DNA from: Mesorhizobium_A sp036742015
GTDB taxonomy: Bacteria > Pseudomonadota > Alphaproteobacteria > Rhizobiales > Rhizobiaceae
DNA length: 64,000 nucleotides
Direction of reading: 5' to 3'
Assembly: GCA_036742015.1 (NCBI GenBank)
Contig: DAINRF010000008.1
Coordinates: 51,851 to 115,850 of the forward strand
Positions within the stretch are counted from its first letter, which is position 1. Each line of letters opens with the position of its first letter. The position numbers and the translations under genes were made by a program. A model generated the notes under the pieces. It saw only the letters and a list, made by a program, of their open reading frames with translations, made no database searches and had not been told where the DNA came from. Positions 45,213 through 54,072 of this stretch are shown here, piece by piece.

Positions 45213-47638
45213 GCGTCTGTGTCGAGTGTATCAGGCGGCACGGCAGGTTGTTGGCCGCTTGAGGCTGGAGCCGGCTGCACTGGCCGTTTTGATTTCGGCA
45301 CGTATGGCGGCATGCCGCGTGCGGCGCGCGAGAAGCGGCGATGGTCGTGCCAAGGTCTCGCTGTTTCGGAGCGCGCAGTTTCAGGCAGCGCGAATACGAT
45401 CTCCCCTCCTCGTTTGATCTCGGCGCTGCCACGCAGCGCAAAGGTTTTGGCCGTCACGACTTTGGTCGTTGAATGCGGACATGGGTTTGCCGCCGTCGCA
45501 TCTTCAATCACGATGACCTCGACCCGGCTGCATGCAGGTTCAGCACGGACCATGTCGCGGGCATGCGCCAATGACAGGCCGGGTTGGATGATGACACACA
45601 GGCCGTCGCGGCAGGCGAACGCGCCTCTGGCGGCAAACAGCGCGTCATCGACTGACTCTTCAGCCGGCTTGGTCACAGCTCCGCCCATCATCGCGCGCCG
45701 CCAATCCTTCATCACGAAAGAGTTCGGACGGCTTCGATTGACTGCGACGCGTCCATCGTCTTGCCGGACCGCCACAAGACGGGCGTCTTCGCTAACAAAA
45801 ACGGTTGGTAGATCTCGCATCAACAAGCTCGCGATGCCGAGCATGACGAGAGGAACGGCGGTGGCTCTCCATGCTGTCGTCGTTGCCAGCGTCAGTGGTA
45901 TCAGCGCCAGCGACAGAAGGATCACCGCCGACAGAGGAATAACGCCAATGGCATCAAGGGGCGTGCGGGCAGCGAGCCAGACCGCGATGGCAATCATCCA
46001 TTCCAGTCCCTTGCCCATGACCCAGAAAGCAGGCCCATCAAGCTGGAACGGGATCAGGAGCACCCCCAACACAGCAAATGGCATGACCATGACTGACACG
46101 ATGGGCATGGTGAGCAGGTTTGCAGGGATGCCGAGCGGCGAAACACGCTGGAAATGCCATGTGCCAAAAATTCCGGTTGCCGAACCGGCGATGAGCGCGG
46201 TGGCGATGAGCCCCACAGCATAGAGGGCCGCCCTGCTTGTCAGGTGGCTCACAAGGTTGCTTCTGACGCGTTGTTGCGGCGTTGATCGATCATCCCGATG
46301 TTGCCACCATCCGTAGGCTGCGATTAGAGCCGCAGTGGCGGCAAATGACATCTGAAAGCTTGGCCCGGCCGCCTCATGTGGGGCAATCGCCAGAATGACA
46401 AGCGCCGCAATCGCCAGATTGCGCATCGTCAGGGCTACGCGATCAAACAGCAACGCCACCAGCATGACGGCGATCATGAGAAAGCTGCGCTGGGCGGCAA
46501 TCGCCGCGCCCGAAATCAGCAGATAGATCGCGACTGCCACCAACGCGCCTGCGGCGGCGAATTTCCGCACCGGGTATCTGGACGCAAAGGCAGGAAACAG
46601 CGCGAATACAAAACGCATCGCTCCGATAACCACGCCGGCAACCAGCGCCATGTGCAATCCGGAGATCGACAGCACATGCGCCAGGCCAGTGATACGCAGC
46701 ACTTCGTTAGTCTTTTCGGGGATGCCAGCCCGCACGCCGGCAATCAATGCAGCGGCGATCTCGCCCTCGTCGCCGCCGATGTGGCGGCGCACCCGCTGCG
46801 CCAGCTCATTGCGCAGGTCCTCGATCATGTATGCCGCTTTCTCGATCAGCCTCGGACCATTGGCGCCTCCAATCTCTACGAGGACCGGGTCTCGCAGAAA
46901 GAAGCCGGTTGCGCCTATGCCATCAAAGTAGTTCTCAAACGCAAAATCATAGGCGCCAGGCCGCAATGGTCCAAGCGGCTGGGTCAGCCTGGCAACGCCT
47001 GTCACGGTAGAACCCGGACGGACAGCACTTGGGGTCTTGCGCGCCGTCAGCCGTACCCGGTCCGGTTGGTAGCGGAGCTTGGGACGTGCCGTATCCAGCA
47101 CCGAGAGCGTCAGACGAATACGGCCGTTTTCACGCTCTTCGACGAGTTCGACGCGTCCCGTCACTTTGGTCGTGATTTCACCACCGATGACGCGCGTGGA
47201 CGCACGCCACGTTTCAACCTTCGCAGCAAGAAGACCGGCACACAAAAGCGTGACACACAGGGCGGCCGCGCCTGCCGCCTCCCGATGTCTTGCGGCCCAT
47301 GCGACCGACAGCGCAATCAATCCGGGTGCAAGTGCAACTGGCCAGCCGGGCTCGAAGGGAACTGCGAAATAAACCAGGCAGCCGACGCAGATCATGACCG
47401 GCGCAAGCAGGAAGATCGCGCCGCGGTCCGCTTCCAAAACGGCAGATTGACCGAATCTTCGGGTCAACCGGGAAACGGCTGTCAGCTGCCATGGGACAAG
47501 TGGCCGTTTGCTCTTTTGCGATGGCCGCGGGTCGGCTGTCGTGGCAGGAACGCCGCCCGTTTCGATCAGGCCGTCGTCAGCCGGGTCCGCCAGCAAAAGG
47601 CGTTCCTGCACGTCCTCCTGAGACGGCATTCCTCTCAT
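45206..47638 (-). CDS. comEC: ComEC/Rec2 family DNA-uptake channel-like membrane protein
   Basis: The 810-residue protein has many membrane segments. The N-terminal DUF4131-like soluble region is followed by the Competence domain (AALIAGVRAGIPEKTNEVLRITGL, then HVLSISGLHMALVAGVV). In the C-terminal part, after about residue 600, I see no metallo-beta-lactamase motif HxHxDH, so the predicted nuclease-like domain is missing or degenerate. ATG 47638 is used; the longer frame to 47743 would run into the gltX start region. It sits in the usual lexA-comEC-gltX order. Whether this organism is competent cannot be told; no other com genes are here. Confidence 0.9.
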   Translation of the reverse strand: MRGMPSQEDVQERLLLADPADDGLIETGGVPATTADPRPSQKSKRPLVPWQLTAVSRLTRRFGQSAVLEADRGAIFLLAPVMICVGCLVYFAVPFEPGWPVALAPGLIALSVAWAARHREAAGAAALCVTLLCAGLLAAKVETWRASTRVIGGEITTKVTGRVELVEERENGRIRLTLSVLDTARPKLRYQPDRVRLTARKTPSAVRPGSTVTGVARLTQPLGPLRPGAYDFAFENYFDGIGATGFFLRDPVLVEIGGANGPRLIEKAAYMIEDLRNELAQRVRRHIGGDEGEIAAALIAGVRAGIPEKTNEVLRITGLAHVLSISGLHMALVAGVVIGAMRFVFALFPAFASRYPVRKFAAAGALVAVAIYLLISGAAIAAQRSFLMIAVMLVALLFDRVALTMRNLAIAALVILAIAPHEAAGPSFQMSFAATAALIAAYGWWQHRDDRSTPQQRVRSNLVSHLTSRAALYAVGLIATALIAGSATGIFGTWHFQRVSPLGIPANLLTMPIVSVMVMPFAVLGVLLIPFQLDGPAFWVMGKGLEWMIAIAVWLAARTPLDAIGVIPLSAVILLSLALIPLTLATTTAWRATAVPLVMLGIASLLMRDLPTVFVSEDARLVAVRQDDGRVAVNRSRPNSFVMKDWRRAMMGGAVTKPAEESVDDALFAARGAFACRDGLCVIIQPGLSLAHARDMVRAEPACSRVEVIVIEDATAANPCPHSTTKVVTAKTFALRGSAEIKRGGEIVFALPETARSETARPWHDHRRFSRAARGMPPYVPKSKRPVQPAPASSGQQPAVPPDTLDTDAQ

Positions 47639-47730
47639 GGTGACCCCAAAACTTGCACCACCTGTAGGGCATGCTACATGAACGCCGACAAAAGACCATC
47701 GGCGCGTCCTGCGCCCTTCCGGAAGCTGCA

Positions 47731-49152
47731 ATGACAAAACCAATCATCACCCGGTTTGCGCCCTCGCCGACGGGCTATCTCCATATCGGCGGCGCGCGAA
47801 CCGCCTTGTTCAACTGGCTCTATTCAAAGAACCGCGACGGCAAGATGTTGCTGCGCATCGAGGACACCGACCGCGAACGGTCAACCGATGCGGCGACCGC
47901 CGCCATCCTCGAAGGCCTGACCTGGCTTGGTCTGAGCTGGGACGGCGACGCTATTTCGCAGTACGGCCGTGTCGAACGGCACCGCGAGGTTGCCGAGGAG
48001 CTGGTTCGCCTTGGCAAGGCCTACTACGCCTACGAAACCGCTGAAGAACTGACCGAGATGCGCGAGAAGGCAAAGGCCGAGGGCCGTCCGCCACGTTATG
48101 ACGGCGCGTGGCGCGACCGCGATCCGTCTCAAGCACCGGCGGGCGTCAAGGGCGCGATCCGCATCAAGGCCCCGCGTGATGGCGAGACGCTGGTGCAGGA
48201 TCGGGTGCAGGGCGACGTGCGCTTTCCCAACAAGGATCTCGACGATTTCATCATCCTGCGCTCCGACGGAAATCCAACCTACATGCACGCTGTCGTCGTC
48301 GACGATCACGACATGGGCGTTACCAATGTCATTCGTGGCGATGATCACCTGACCAACACGGCGCGCCAGATGGTCATCTACAACGCCATGGGATGGGACG
48401 TGCCGGTCTGGGCGCATATCCCGCTCATTCATGGCTCGGATGGCGCAAAGCTTTCCAAACGCCATGGCGCGCTTGGCGTCGAGGCATATCGCGCCATGGG
48501 ATATCTGCCGAACGCACTGCTCAACTATCTCGCCCGTCTCGGCTGGAGCCATGGCGACGACGAGGTGATGTCGATCGAAGACATGATCGCCTGGTTCGAC
48601 ATTGACGATGTCAACAAGGGCGCGGCGCGTTTCGATTTCGCCAAGCTGGAAGCATTGAACGGCGTGTGGATGCGCCGCACCGATGATGATGAACTGACCG
48701 AGACGCTGATCAAGACTCTGCCCTATCTGGAAGGCGGCCCGAAAATGCTCGAGGCGCTTGACGCTGACAAGCGTGCCCAATTGCGCGCCGCCATGCCGGG
48801 CCTCAAGGAACGCGCCAAGACGCTTGTCGAACTGGCGGACAGTGCCGGCTACCTGTTTGCGATCCGGCCCATCGTTGCGGACGAGAAGGCCGCCGCCCTG
48901 CTCGACGCATACGGAAAGGCCGTGCTGGCAAAGGCGCATGCCGCGCTTTCGCAGGTTTCAGACTGGTCGGCGGCTTCAACTGAGGCAGCAATCCGGCAGG
49001 TATCCGAAGAAGCCGGCGTCAAGCTCGGCAAGGTGGCACAGCCGCTGCGTGCTGCGTTGACGGGACGCTCGACCTCACCTGGCGTCTTTGATGTTCTGGC
49101 GGTTCTCGGCAAAGATGAATCGCTCGGCCGCATCGGCGATCAGACTGATTGA
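47731..49152 (+). CDS. gltX: Glutamate--tRNA ligase
   Basis: The 473-residue class I synthetase charges tRNA-Glu. It has the HIGH-like motif in FAPSPTGYLHIGGARTAL (His18) and the KMSKS-like motif GAKLSKRHGALG. Alphaproteobacteria often carry two GltX paralogues, one of which charges tRNA-Gln for the amidotransferase route; which one this is cannot be settled from motifs alone. ATG 47731 follows GGAAG. It is divergent from comEC with 92 bases between starts and lies 255 bases before gltA. Confidence 0.96.
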   Translation: MTKPIITRFAPSPTGYLHIGGARTALFNWLYSKNRDGKMLLRIEDTDRERSTDAATAAILEGLTWLGLSWDGDAISQYGRVERHREVAEELVRLGKAYYAYETAEELTEMREKAKAEGRPPRYDGAWRDRDPSQAPAGVKGAIRIKAPRDGETLVQDRVQGDVRFPNKDLDDFIILRSDGNPTYMHAVVVDDHDMGVTNVIRGDDHLTNTARQMVIYNAMGWDVPVWAHIPLIHGSDGAKLSKRHGALGVEAYRAMGYLPNALLNYLARLGWSHGDDEVMSIEDMIAWFDIDDVNKGAARFDFAKLEALNGVWMRRTDDDELTETLIKTLPYLEGGPKMLEALDADKRAQLRAAMPGLKERAKTLVELADSAGYLFAIRPIVADEKAAALLDAYGKAVLAKAHAALSQVSDWSAASTEAAIRQVSEEAGVKLGKVAQPLRAALTGRSTSPGVFDVLAVLGKDESLGRIGDQTD

Positions 49153-49407
49153 GCACACGCAAATGTTGCACCTGCTCAGAGCTTTGGATACAGTTGCAAT
49201 AACCTTGGGCAAGGCAATCTTTTGCGCGTTTCCAGCTTGTCCGCGCTTTTCGCTGGACCGTGCGTCTTCGGCAGTGCAGCATCGACGATAGTCAGCTTGG
49301 CACCTACCCCCAAATGCGTTAGCAAGTGCCGGGCTTATGTTGGGGTGCACGAGGTTACGCCTTGTGCCGGATAGGCGGTTCCGCCAGAACTTTTGATTGG
49401 AGTGGCT

Positions 49408-50697
49408 ATGACGAACAAGACTGCGAAGCTCGATTTTGGCGGAAAATCAATTGATTTGAACGTTCGCAGCGGCACGCTGGGTCCGGACGTTATCGATATT
49501 GGCTCACTCTACAAGGAAACCGGTGCGTTCACATATGACCCCGGCTTCACGTCAACGGCCTCGTGTGATTCTGAAATCACCTTCATCGACGGCGACGAAG
49601 GCGTTTTGCTGCACCGCGGTTACCCGATTGAACAACTGGCCGAACACGGCGACTTTCTCGAAGTCTGCTACCTGCTGCTCTACGGCGAACTGCCGACCAA
49701 GGCGCAGAAGGAAGATTTCGACCAGCGCGTGACGCGCCACACCATGGTCCACGAACAGATGGCGTGGTTCTTCCGCGGCTTCCGGCGCGATGCTCACCCG
49801 ATGGCCGTGATGTGTGGCGTTGTTGGTGCGCTGTCAGCGTTCTATCATGACTCGACTGACATTTCGGACCCGCAGCAGCGGATGGTCGCTTCGATCCGCC
49901 TGATCGCCAAGATGCCGACGATCGCAGCCATGGCCTACAAATATCACATCGGCCAACCGTTCGTTTACCCGAAGAACGATCTGAATTACGCGGCCAACTT
50001 CCTGCATATGTGCTTTGCCGTGCCCTGCGAAGATTACAAGGTAAATCCGGTCCTGGCGCGCGCCATGGAGCGCATTTTCATCCTCCACGCTGACCACGAG
50101 CAGAATGCCTCGACGTCGACCGTGCGTCTTGCCGGCTCGTCGGGCGCCAATCCATTCGCATGTATCGCAGCCGGCATTGCCTGCCTGTGGGGCCCGGCGC
50201 ATGGCGGCGCAAACGAAGCAGCGCTCAACATGCTGAACGAAATTGGCTCGGTTGACCGCATCCCTGAATTCATTGCACGCGCCAAGGACAAGAACGATCC
50301 GTTCCGCCTGATGGGCTTCGGCCACCGCGTCTACAAGAACTACGATCCGCGCGCGCGCATCATGCAGAAGACGACGCACGAGGTTCTGGCCGAACTCGGC
50401 ATCAAGGACGATCCGATCCTCGATGTGGCGATGGAACTGGAGCGCATTGCGCTTCACGACCAGTATTTCATCGACAAGAAGCTCTATCCGAACATCGACT
50501 TCTATTCCGGCATCACCCTGAAGGCGCTCGGCTTCCCCACCACCATGTTCACGGTGCTGTTTGCCGTTGCACGTACGGTCGGCTGGATCGCGCAGTGGAA
50601 AGAGATGATCGAAGATCCGATGCAGAAGATCGGCCGCCCGCGCCAGCTCTACACGGGCGCGACCGAGCGCGATTACGTGCCGATCGCCAAGCGCTAA
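49408..50697 (+). CDS. gltA: Citrate synthase (type II)
   Basis: The 429-residue protein is the hexameric, NADH-sensitive type seen in Gram-negatives. His-containing active-site blocks GPAHGGANEAALNML and GFGHRVYKNYDPRARIM are complete, with an Asp-containing region near DFYSGITLKALG. GGAGTGGCT precedes ATG 49408. It converts oxaloacetate and acetyl-CoA to citrate. The upstream 255 bases carry no clear gene or hairpin. Its terminator lies within the last codons of the convergent lpxB gene. Confidence 0.98.
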   Translation: MTNKTAKLDFGGKSIDLNVRSGTLGPDVIDIGSLYKETGAFTYDPGFTSTASCDSEITFIDGDEGVLLHRGYPIEQLAEHGDFLEVCYLLLYGELPTKAQKEDFDQRVTRHTMVHEQMAWFFRGFRRDAHPMAVMCGVVGALSAFYHDSTDISDPQQRMVASIRLIAKMPTIAAMAYKYHIGQPFVYPKNDLNYAANFLHMCFAVPCEDYKVNPVLARAMERIFILHADHEQNASTSTVRLAGSSGANPFACIAAGIACLWGPAHGGANEAALNMLNEIGSVDRIPEFIARAKDKNDPFRLMGFGHRVYKNYDPRARIMQKTTHEVLAELGIKDDPILDVAMELERIALHDQYFIDKKLYPNIDFYSGITLKALGFPTTMFTVLFAVARTVGWIAQWKEMIEDPMQKIGRPRQLYTGATERDYVPIAKR

Positions 50698-50707
50698 GTT
50701 TCAGAAA

Positions 50708-51898
50708 TCAAACGCAAACGGGTGCTTCAGGTGCCCGTTTTCTTTTGTCGATCAGGTCAAGCACGACCTCGGCGGCAATGTCGCCGGCCGGTCTGTCGGT
50801 CGCCATAAGCTGACGCACCAGGTCGTAGCCATCGAGCTGCGCATTGCGTGCGCTGCCGTCAGCCATCAAACCTTCGAGATAGCGCAGCAGCATCGGTGGC
50901 CGGATCATAAAATTATAGAACTCCGGCACAATCGCCCTGTCTGCGATAATATTCGGGAGAGCCGCCGACCAGGTTGTGATCAGCCGTTGCAATGCGTTCG
51001 TAATGACGTCGCCTTTGTAGCAGGATATCGCCGGAACGCCTGTGAGCGCCAGCTCAAGCAGCACCGTGCCAGACGCGGCAAGTGCTGCATCAGCAGTCGC
51101 GAATGCCTGCCATTTTGGGTCTGCGCCTTCGACAATTCGAGGTTGAACGGGCCAGGACGCGACGAGTTCGCGAACCAGGCCGGCTACATGGGGAACAGTC
51201 GGCAGTACCAACTCGAGATCGGGATTGCGGGTAGCTAGCCCTTTGACTGTTTCACCAAATGGACCGGCGAGCGACTTCACCTCTGCCCTGCGCGAACCCG
51301 GCAGAACCAGAAGGGTGCGTGCGCCAGTGCGTTGTGACGCCCTGCGTTCGGCCTGATCTCTGGCCGCCGTGAGCAGACCTGTATCATGCGTCATGCGATG
51401 GCCGACATAGGTGCCCGGCGGACCGCCAAGTTCGCTCAGCACCTTTGGTTCAAACGGCAAAATACACAGGACGTGATCGACGTAGGCTTTCATTGCCGGG
51501 GCGCGTGACGGTGCCCAGGCCCAGACACTGGGGCTTACATATTTGACAATCGGGATCGAAGCATCGAGTGCTCTCACCTTTTTCGAGACGCGTAAATTGA
51601 AGGCCGGGCTGTCGATGGTGATCAAACAATCGGGCTTTGCGGCAGCGATGGCGCGGGCCGTCGAACCGATCATCGACAGGAGACCGGGCAAGTCGCGGAT
51701 CACCGCCGTGACGCCCATGATCGCGAGCCGGCGCGGATCGTGCAGGGACATAAGCCCCTCCGCAGCGAGATGGCTACCGCCGATACCGACCAACTCGATG
51801 TCGCGCCCCGATGCACCGCGCAATGAGCGGACCAGATCTGCGCCGAGCTGGTCACCCGATTCTTCACCTGCGATGATAGCGATGCGCAGCGGCTTCAT
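50708..51898 (-). CDS. lpxB: Lipid-A-disaccharide synthase
   Basis: The 396-residue enzyme joins UDP-2,3-diacylglucosamine with lipid X to make the lipid A disaccharide. LpxB blocks include IIAGEESGDQLGADLVRSLRG at the N-terminus, YVSPSVWAWAPSRAPAM, and VLPFEP-like ILPFEPKVL. ATG 51898 overlaps the lpxI stop by ATGA, so it is translationally coupled. It is the last gene of the lpx-bam cluster. Its final codons contain the gltA terminator. Confidence 0.96.
   Translation of the reverse strand: MKPLRIAIIAGEESGDQLGADLVRSLRGASGRDIELVGIGGSHLAAEGLMSLHDPRRLAIMGVTAVIRDLPGLLSMIGSTARAIAAAKPDCLITIDSPAFNLRVSKKVRALDASIPIVKYVSPSVWAWAPSRAPAMKAYVDHVLCILPFEPKVLSELGGPPGTYVGHRMTHDTGLLTAARDQAERRASQRTGARTLLVLPGSRRAEVKSLAGPFGETVKGLATRNPDLELVLPTVPHVAGLVRELVASWPVQPRIVEGADPKWQAFATADAALAASGTVLLELALTGVPAISCYKGDVITNALQRLITTWSAALPNIIADRAIVPEFYNFMIRPPMLLRYLEGLMADGSARNAQLDGYDLVRQLMATDRPAGDIAAEVVLDLIDKRKRAPEAPVCV
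50716..50745 (+). terminator. gltA terminator inside the lpxB coding end
   Basis: AAACGGG (50716-50722) pairs with CCCGTTT (50734-50740), extended by two wobble pairs and a C-G pair around TTCAG. TCTTTT follows on the plus strand. The hairpin overlaps the last 11 or so codons of the convergent lpxB gene. Confidence 0.65.
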
Positions 51899-52764
51899 GC
51901 GGCGAGATCCGCCTTGATACCGACGATAAACACGCCCAACTCGTCCGCACGCCGAACCGCCTGATCGTAGTCGACGATCAATGTCCGGCCGGCCTCGACC
52001 GCTATGCCTGCCAGTCCGGCTGCGTGGGCATCCTCTACCGTCCTCGTCCCCATTCCAGGCAAATCGGCGCGCAGTTCCTGTCCTGGCTTGGTGCATTTGA
52101 CCAAAACGCCACCCTGTCTGCCTGCCAAACGTCCGTGACTGCGCAGATCTCTGACCCGTTCCAGCAACCCGTCAGTGCCCTCAATGCCTTCCAGTGCAAT
52201 GACGCGGCCGCCGATAGAAACTGCACCCTGCCCGATATCGAGCGCACCGATCGCCAAGGCCGCCTTGAGGCCAGCCTCTATGTCGTGCTGCGCCTGGCTG
52301 TCTGGCTTCTTCAACGTCATCGCACCAAGGCGTGCAACCAGATCGGGGACAAACTCATGCGGCCCGACAACGCGGAGACCACTCTTTTCGAGTATGCCGA
52401 CACTTGTCTTCAACAGGCTGTCGTCACCCTTGGCCAATGCCGGAACAACGGCAACAAGAACACGCGCCAGATCCCAGCTCCATTCGACGGCCGACCATTT
52501 TGGCCGCCGTGTGATAGATCCCGCCATGACAAGATGCGTCACGCCGTTTGCAATCATGATCGAAGGGAAGCGCGCGAATTTTTCGATTGGCACATCTTGG
52601 TGCGAAAACTCGGAGAGGCCTGTCTCAAGCCCAGGCTCGCCCTCGATGATAAGAATGAATGGCTTGTGGCCCTCTCCGGCAATGCTGCGCGCGACTTGCA
52701 ATGGCAGCAGTCCGCCACCGGCAATGATGCCGACACGCTCGCCTGGCTTCAGTGCGAGCGCCAT
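51895..52764 (-). CDS. lpxI: UDP-2,3-diacylglucosamine diphosphatase LpxI
   Basis: The 289-residue protein is the LpxI enzyme that alphaproteobacteria use in place of LpxH to hydrolyse UDP-diacylglucosamine to lipid X. Family features seen are the N-terminal GERVGIIAGGGLLPLQVARSI, then GSITRRP, and a C-terminal domain with RVIALEGIEGTDGLLERV and KCTKPGQELRADLPGMGT. ATG 52764 is preferred to the TTG at 52806, as it lies 4 bases after the lpxA stop. It overlaps lpxB by 4 bases. Confidence 0.95.
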   Translation of the reverse strand: MALALKPGERVGIIAGGGLLPLQVARSIAGEGHKPFILIIEGEPGLETGLSEFSHQDVPIEKFARFPSIMIANGVTHLVMAGSITRRPKWSAVEWSWDLARVLVAVVPALAKGDDSLLKTSVGILEKSGLRVVGPHEFVPDLVARLGAMTLKKPDSQAQHDIEAGLKAALAIGALDIGQGAVSIGGRVIALEGIEGTDGLLERVRDLRSHGRLAGRQGGVLVKCTKPGQELRADLPGMGTRTVEDAHAAGLAGIAVEAGRTLIVDYDQAVRRADELGVFIVGIKADLAA

Positions 52765-52768
52765 GGCG

Positions 52769-53599
52769 TCAATCCGCGTCGTCAACAGATGCGGATGTGG
52801 CGTCAAGAGGCGGAACGCAGAAGTGACGTTTGCCGCGTTCTGTCATAAAGCCGATGACGTCCTGGACGACCGGAGAGACAGCGTATTGAAGCTTTGCCGC
52901 TGACAGATTGTCGGCCATCGGGCGGGCCGGATCAAAAATCATCCGGAACGCGTTGCGCAAAGCGTGGATGTCGCTGCGGGCGATGCCGGATCGCTTCATG
53001 CCGATGATGTTCAGCCCACGCAACCTGCCCCGGTCACCTGTGACGATACCATACGGAATGACGTCGCCCTCGACGCCGGACAGACCGCCGATAAAGGCGT
53101 GGTGGCCGATTCGCGTGAACTGATGGACCGCCGAAAGACCGCCAAAAATGACATGGTCGCCGATCTCGCAATGGCCAGCCAGCACCGCGCCATTGGCCAT
53201 GGTCACATTGTTTCCAACGATGCAATCATGCGCGACATGGGTGAAGGCAAGGAAATTGCCATTGTCGCCGATGCGCGTTTCTCCACGGCTTGTGTCAGTG
53301 CCGAGGTGGAAAGTTACCCCCTCGCGGATGACGCAGTTGCGACCGACCACGAGTGTCGTGCGTCCGCCCTTGTGCGCCCGGTTCTGTGGCGGCTGTCCCA
53401 AGACGGCCTGCGGGTGGACCTGACATCCCTCGCCCAGCGTTGTCGCGCCAGTGATCGACACATGGCTTACGATGATGACATTGTCACCCAGCACAACATC
53501 GGACCCGATGTGACAAAACGGACCAATCTGAACGTTCGCGCCAAGTTGCGCGCCCTGCTCGACATAGGAACTTGGGTGGATCGATACACCCTGGCTCAC
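52769..53599 (-). CDS. lpxA: UDP-N-acetylglucosamine acyltransferase
   Basis: The 276-residue enzyme transfers the first hydroxyacyl chain to UDP-GlcNAc. It has a left-handed beta-helix of hexapeptide repeats (VQIGPFCHIGSDVVLGDNV) and the catalytic His in AFTHVAHDCIVGN. The C-terminal helical domain starts near GMKRSGIARSDIHALRNAF. It starts with GTG at 53599, overlapping the fabZ stop (GTGA), and is followed 4 bases later by lpxI. Confidence 0.97.
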   Translation of the reverse strand: MSQGVSIHPSSYVEQGAQLGANVQIGPFCHIGSDVVLGDNVIIVSHVSITGATTLGEGCQVHPQAVLGQPPQNRAHKGGRTTLVVGRNCVIREGVTFHLGTDTSRGETRIGDNGNFLAFTHVAHDCIVGNNVTMANGAVLAGHCEIGDHVIFGGLSAVHQFTRIGHHAFIGGLSGVEGDVIPYGIVTGDRGRLRGLNIIGMKRSGIARSDIHALRNAFRMIFDPARPMADNLSAAKLQYAVSPVVQDVIGFMTERGKRHFCVPPLDATSASVDDAD

Positions 53600-54069
53600 G
53601 CGGATGTTTCCGGCACCGGCGTCATCATGGCCTGGATGACGGCTTCCGCAACCTTGCCACCGTCGACTGTTGCTTCGCAGGCAAAGCGCCAGATATTGCC
53701 GCGCTGCTTTTCCTTCTTGACGTGAAGCTCGAGACGATCCCCTGGAACGACTGGCTTTCTGAATTTGGCATCATCGATGGTCATGAAATAAACCAGAGAC
53801 GGCTTTCCTGATCTGGCTGCGTGCAGGCAAATGGCCCCCGCTGTCTGGGCCATAGCTTCAATGATCAGGACGCCCGGCATGACCGGCATTTCGGGAAAAT
53901 GTCCCTGAAAGTGCGGCTCATTGATTGTCACATTCTTGATGCCGATCGCTGACCGGTCGCCGTCAATCTCAATAATTCTGTCAACCAGCAGCAACGGATA
54001 GCGGTGTGGCAGCAGTTTGAGGATTCTGAGAATGTCGACGGAATCGAGTGCGTTCGCCTGATCGGACAT
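53596..54069 (-). CDS. fabZ: 3-hydroxyacyl-[acyl-carrier-protein] dehydratase FabZ
   Basis: The 157-residue hot-dog-fold enzyme dehydrates hydroxyacyl-ACP in fatty acid synthesis and competes with LpxA for the same substrate pool. It has LLPHRYPLLLVDRI, the catalytic His in HFQGHFPEMPVMPGVL, and the Glu in IEAMAQTAG. It lies 3 bases after lpxD and overlaps lpxA by 4 bases. Confidence 0.98.
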   Translation of the reverse strand: MSDQANALDSVDILRILKLLPHRYPLLLVDRIIEIDGDRSAIGIKNVTINEPHFQGHFPEMPVMPGVLIIEAMAQTAGAICLHAARSGKPSLVYFMTIDDAKFRKPVVPGDRLELHVKKEKQRGNIWRFACEATVDGGKVAEAVIQAMMTPVPETSA

Positions 54070-54072
54070 TTC

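Noticed and set aside
46376..47734. 452-residue frame antisense to comEC
   Set aside because: It mirrors the codon pattern of a GC-rich gene, has no family resemblance, and comEC on the other strand is clear.
47881..48939. 352-residue frame antisense to gltX
   Set aside because: Shadow of gltX; no ribosome site and no family resemblance.
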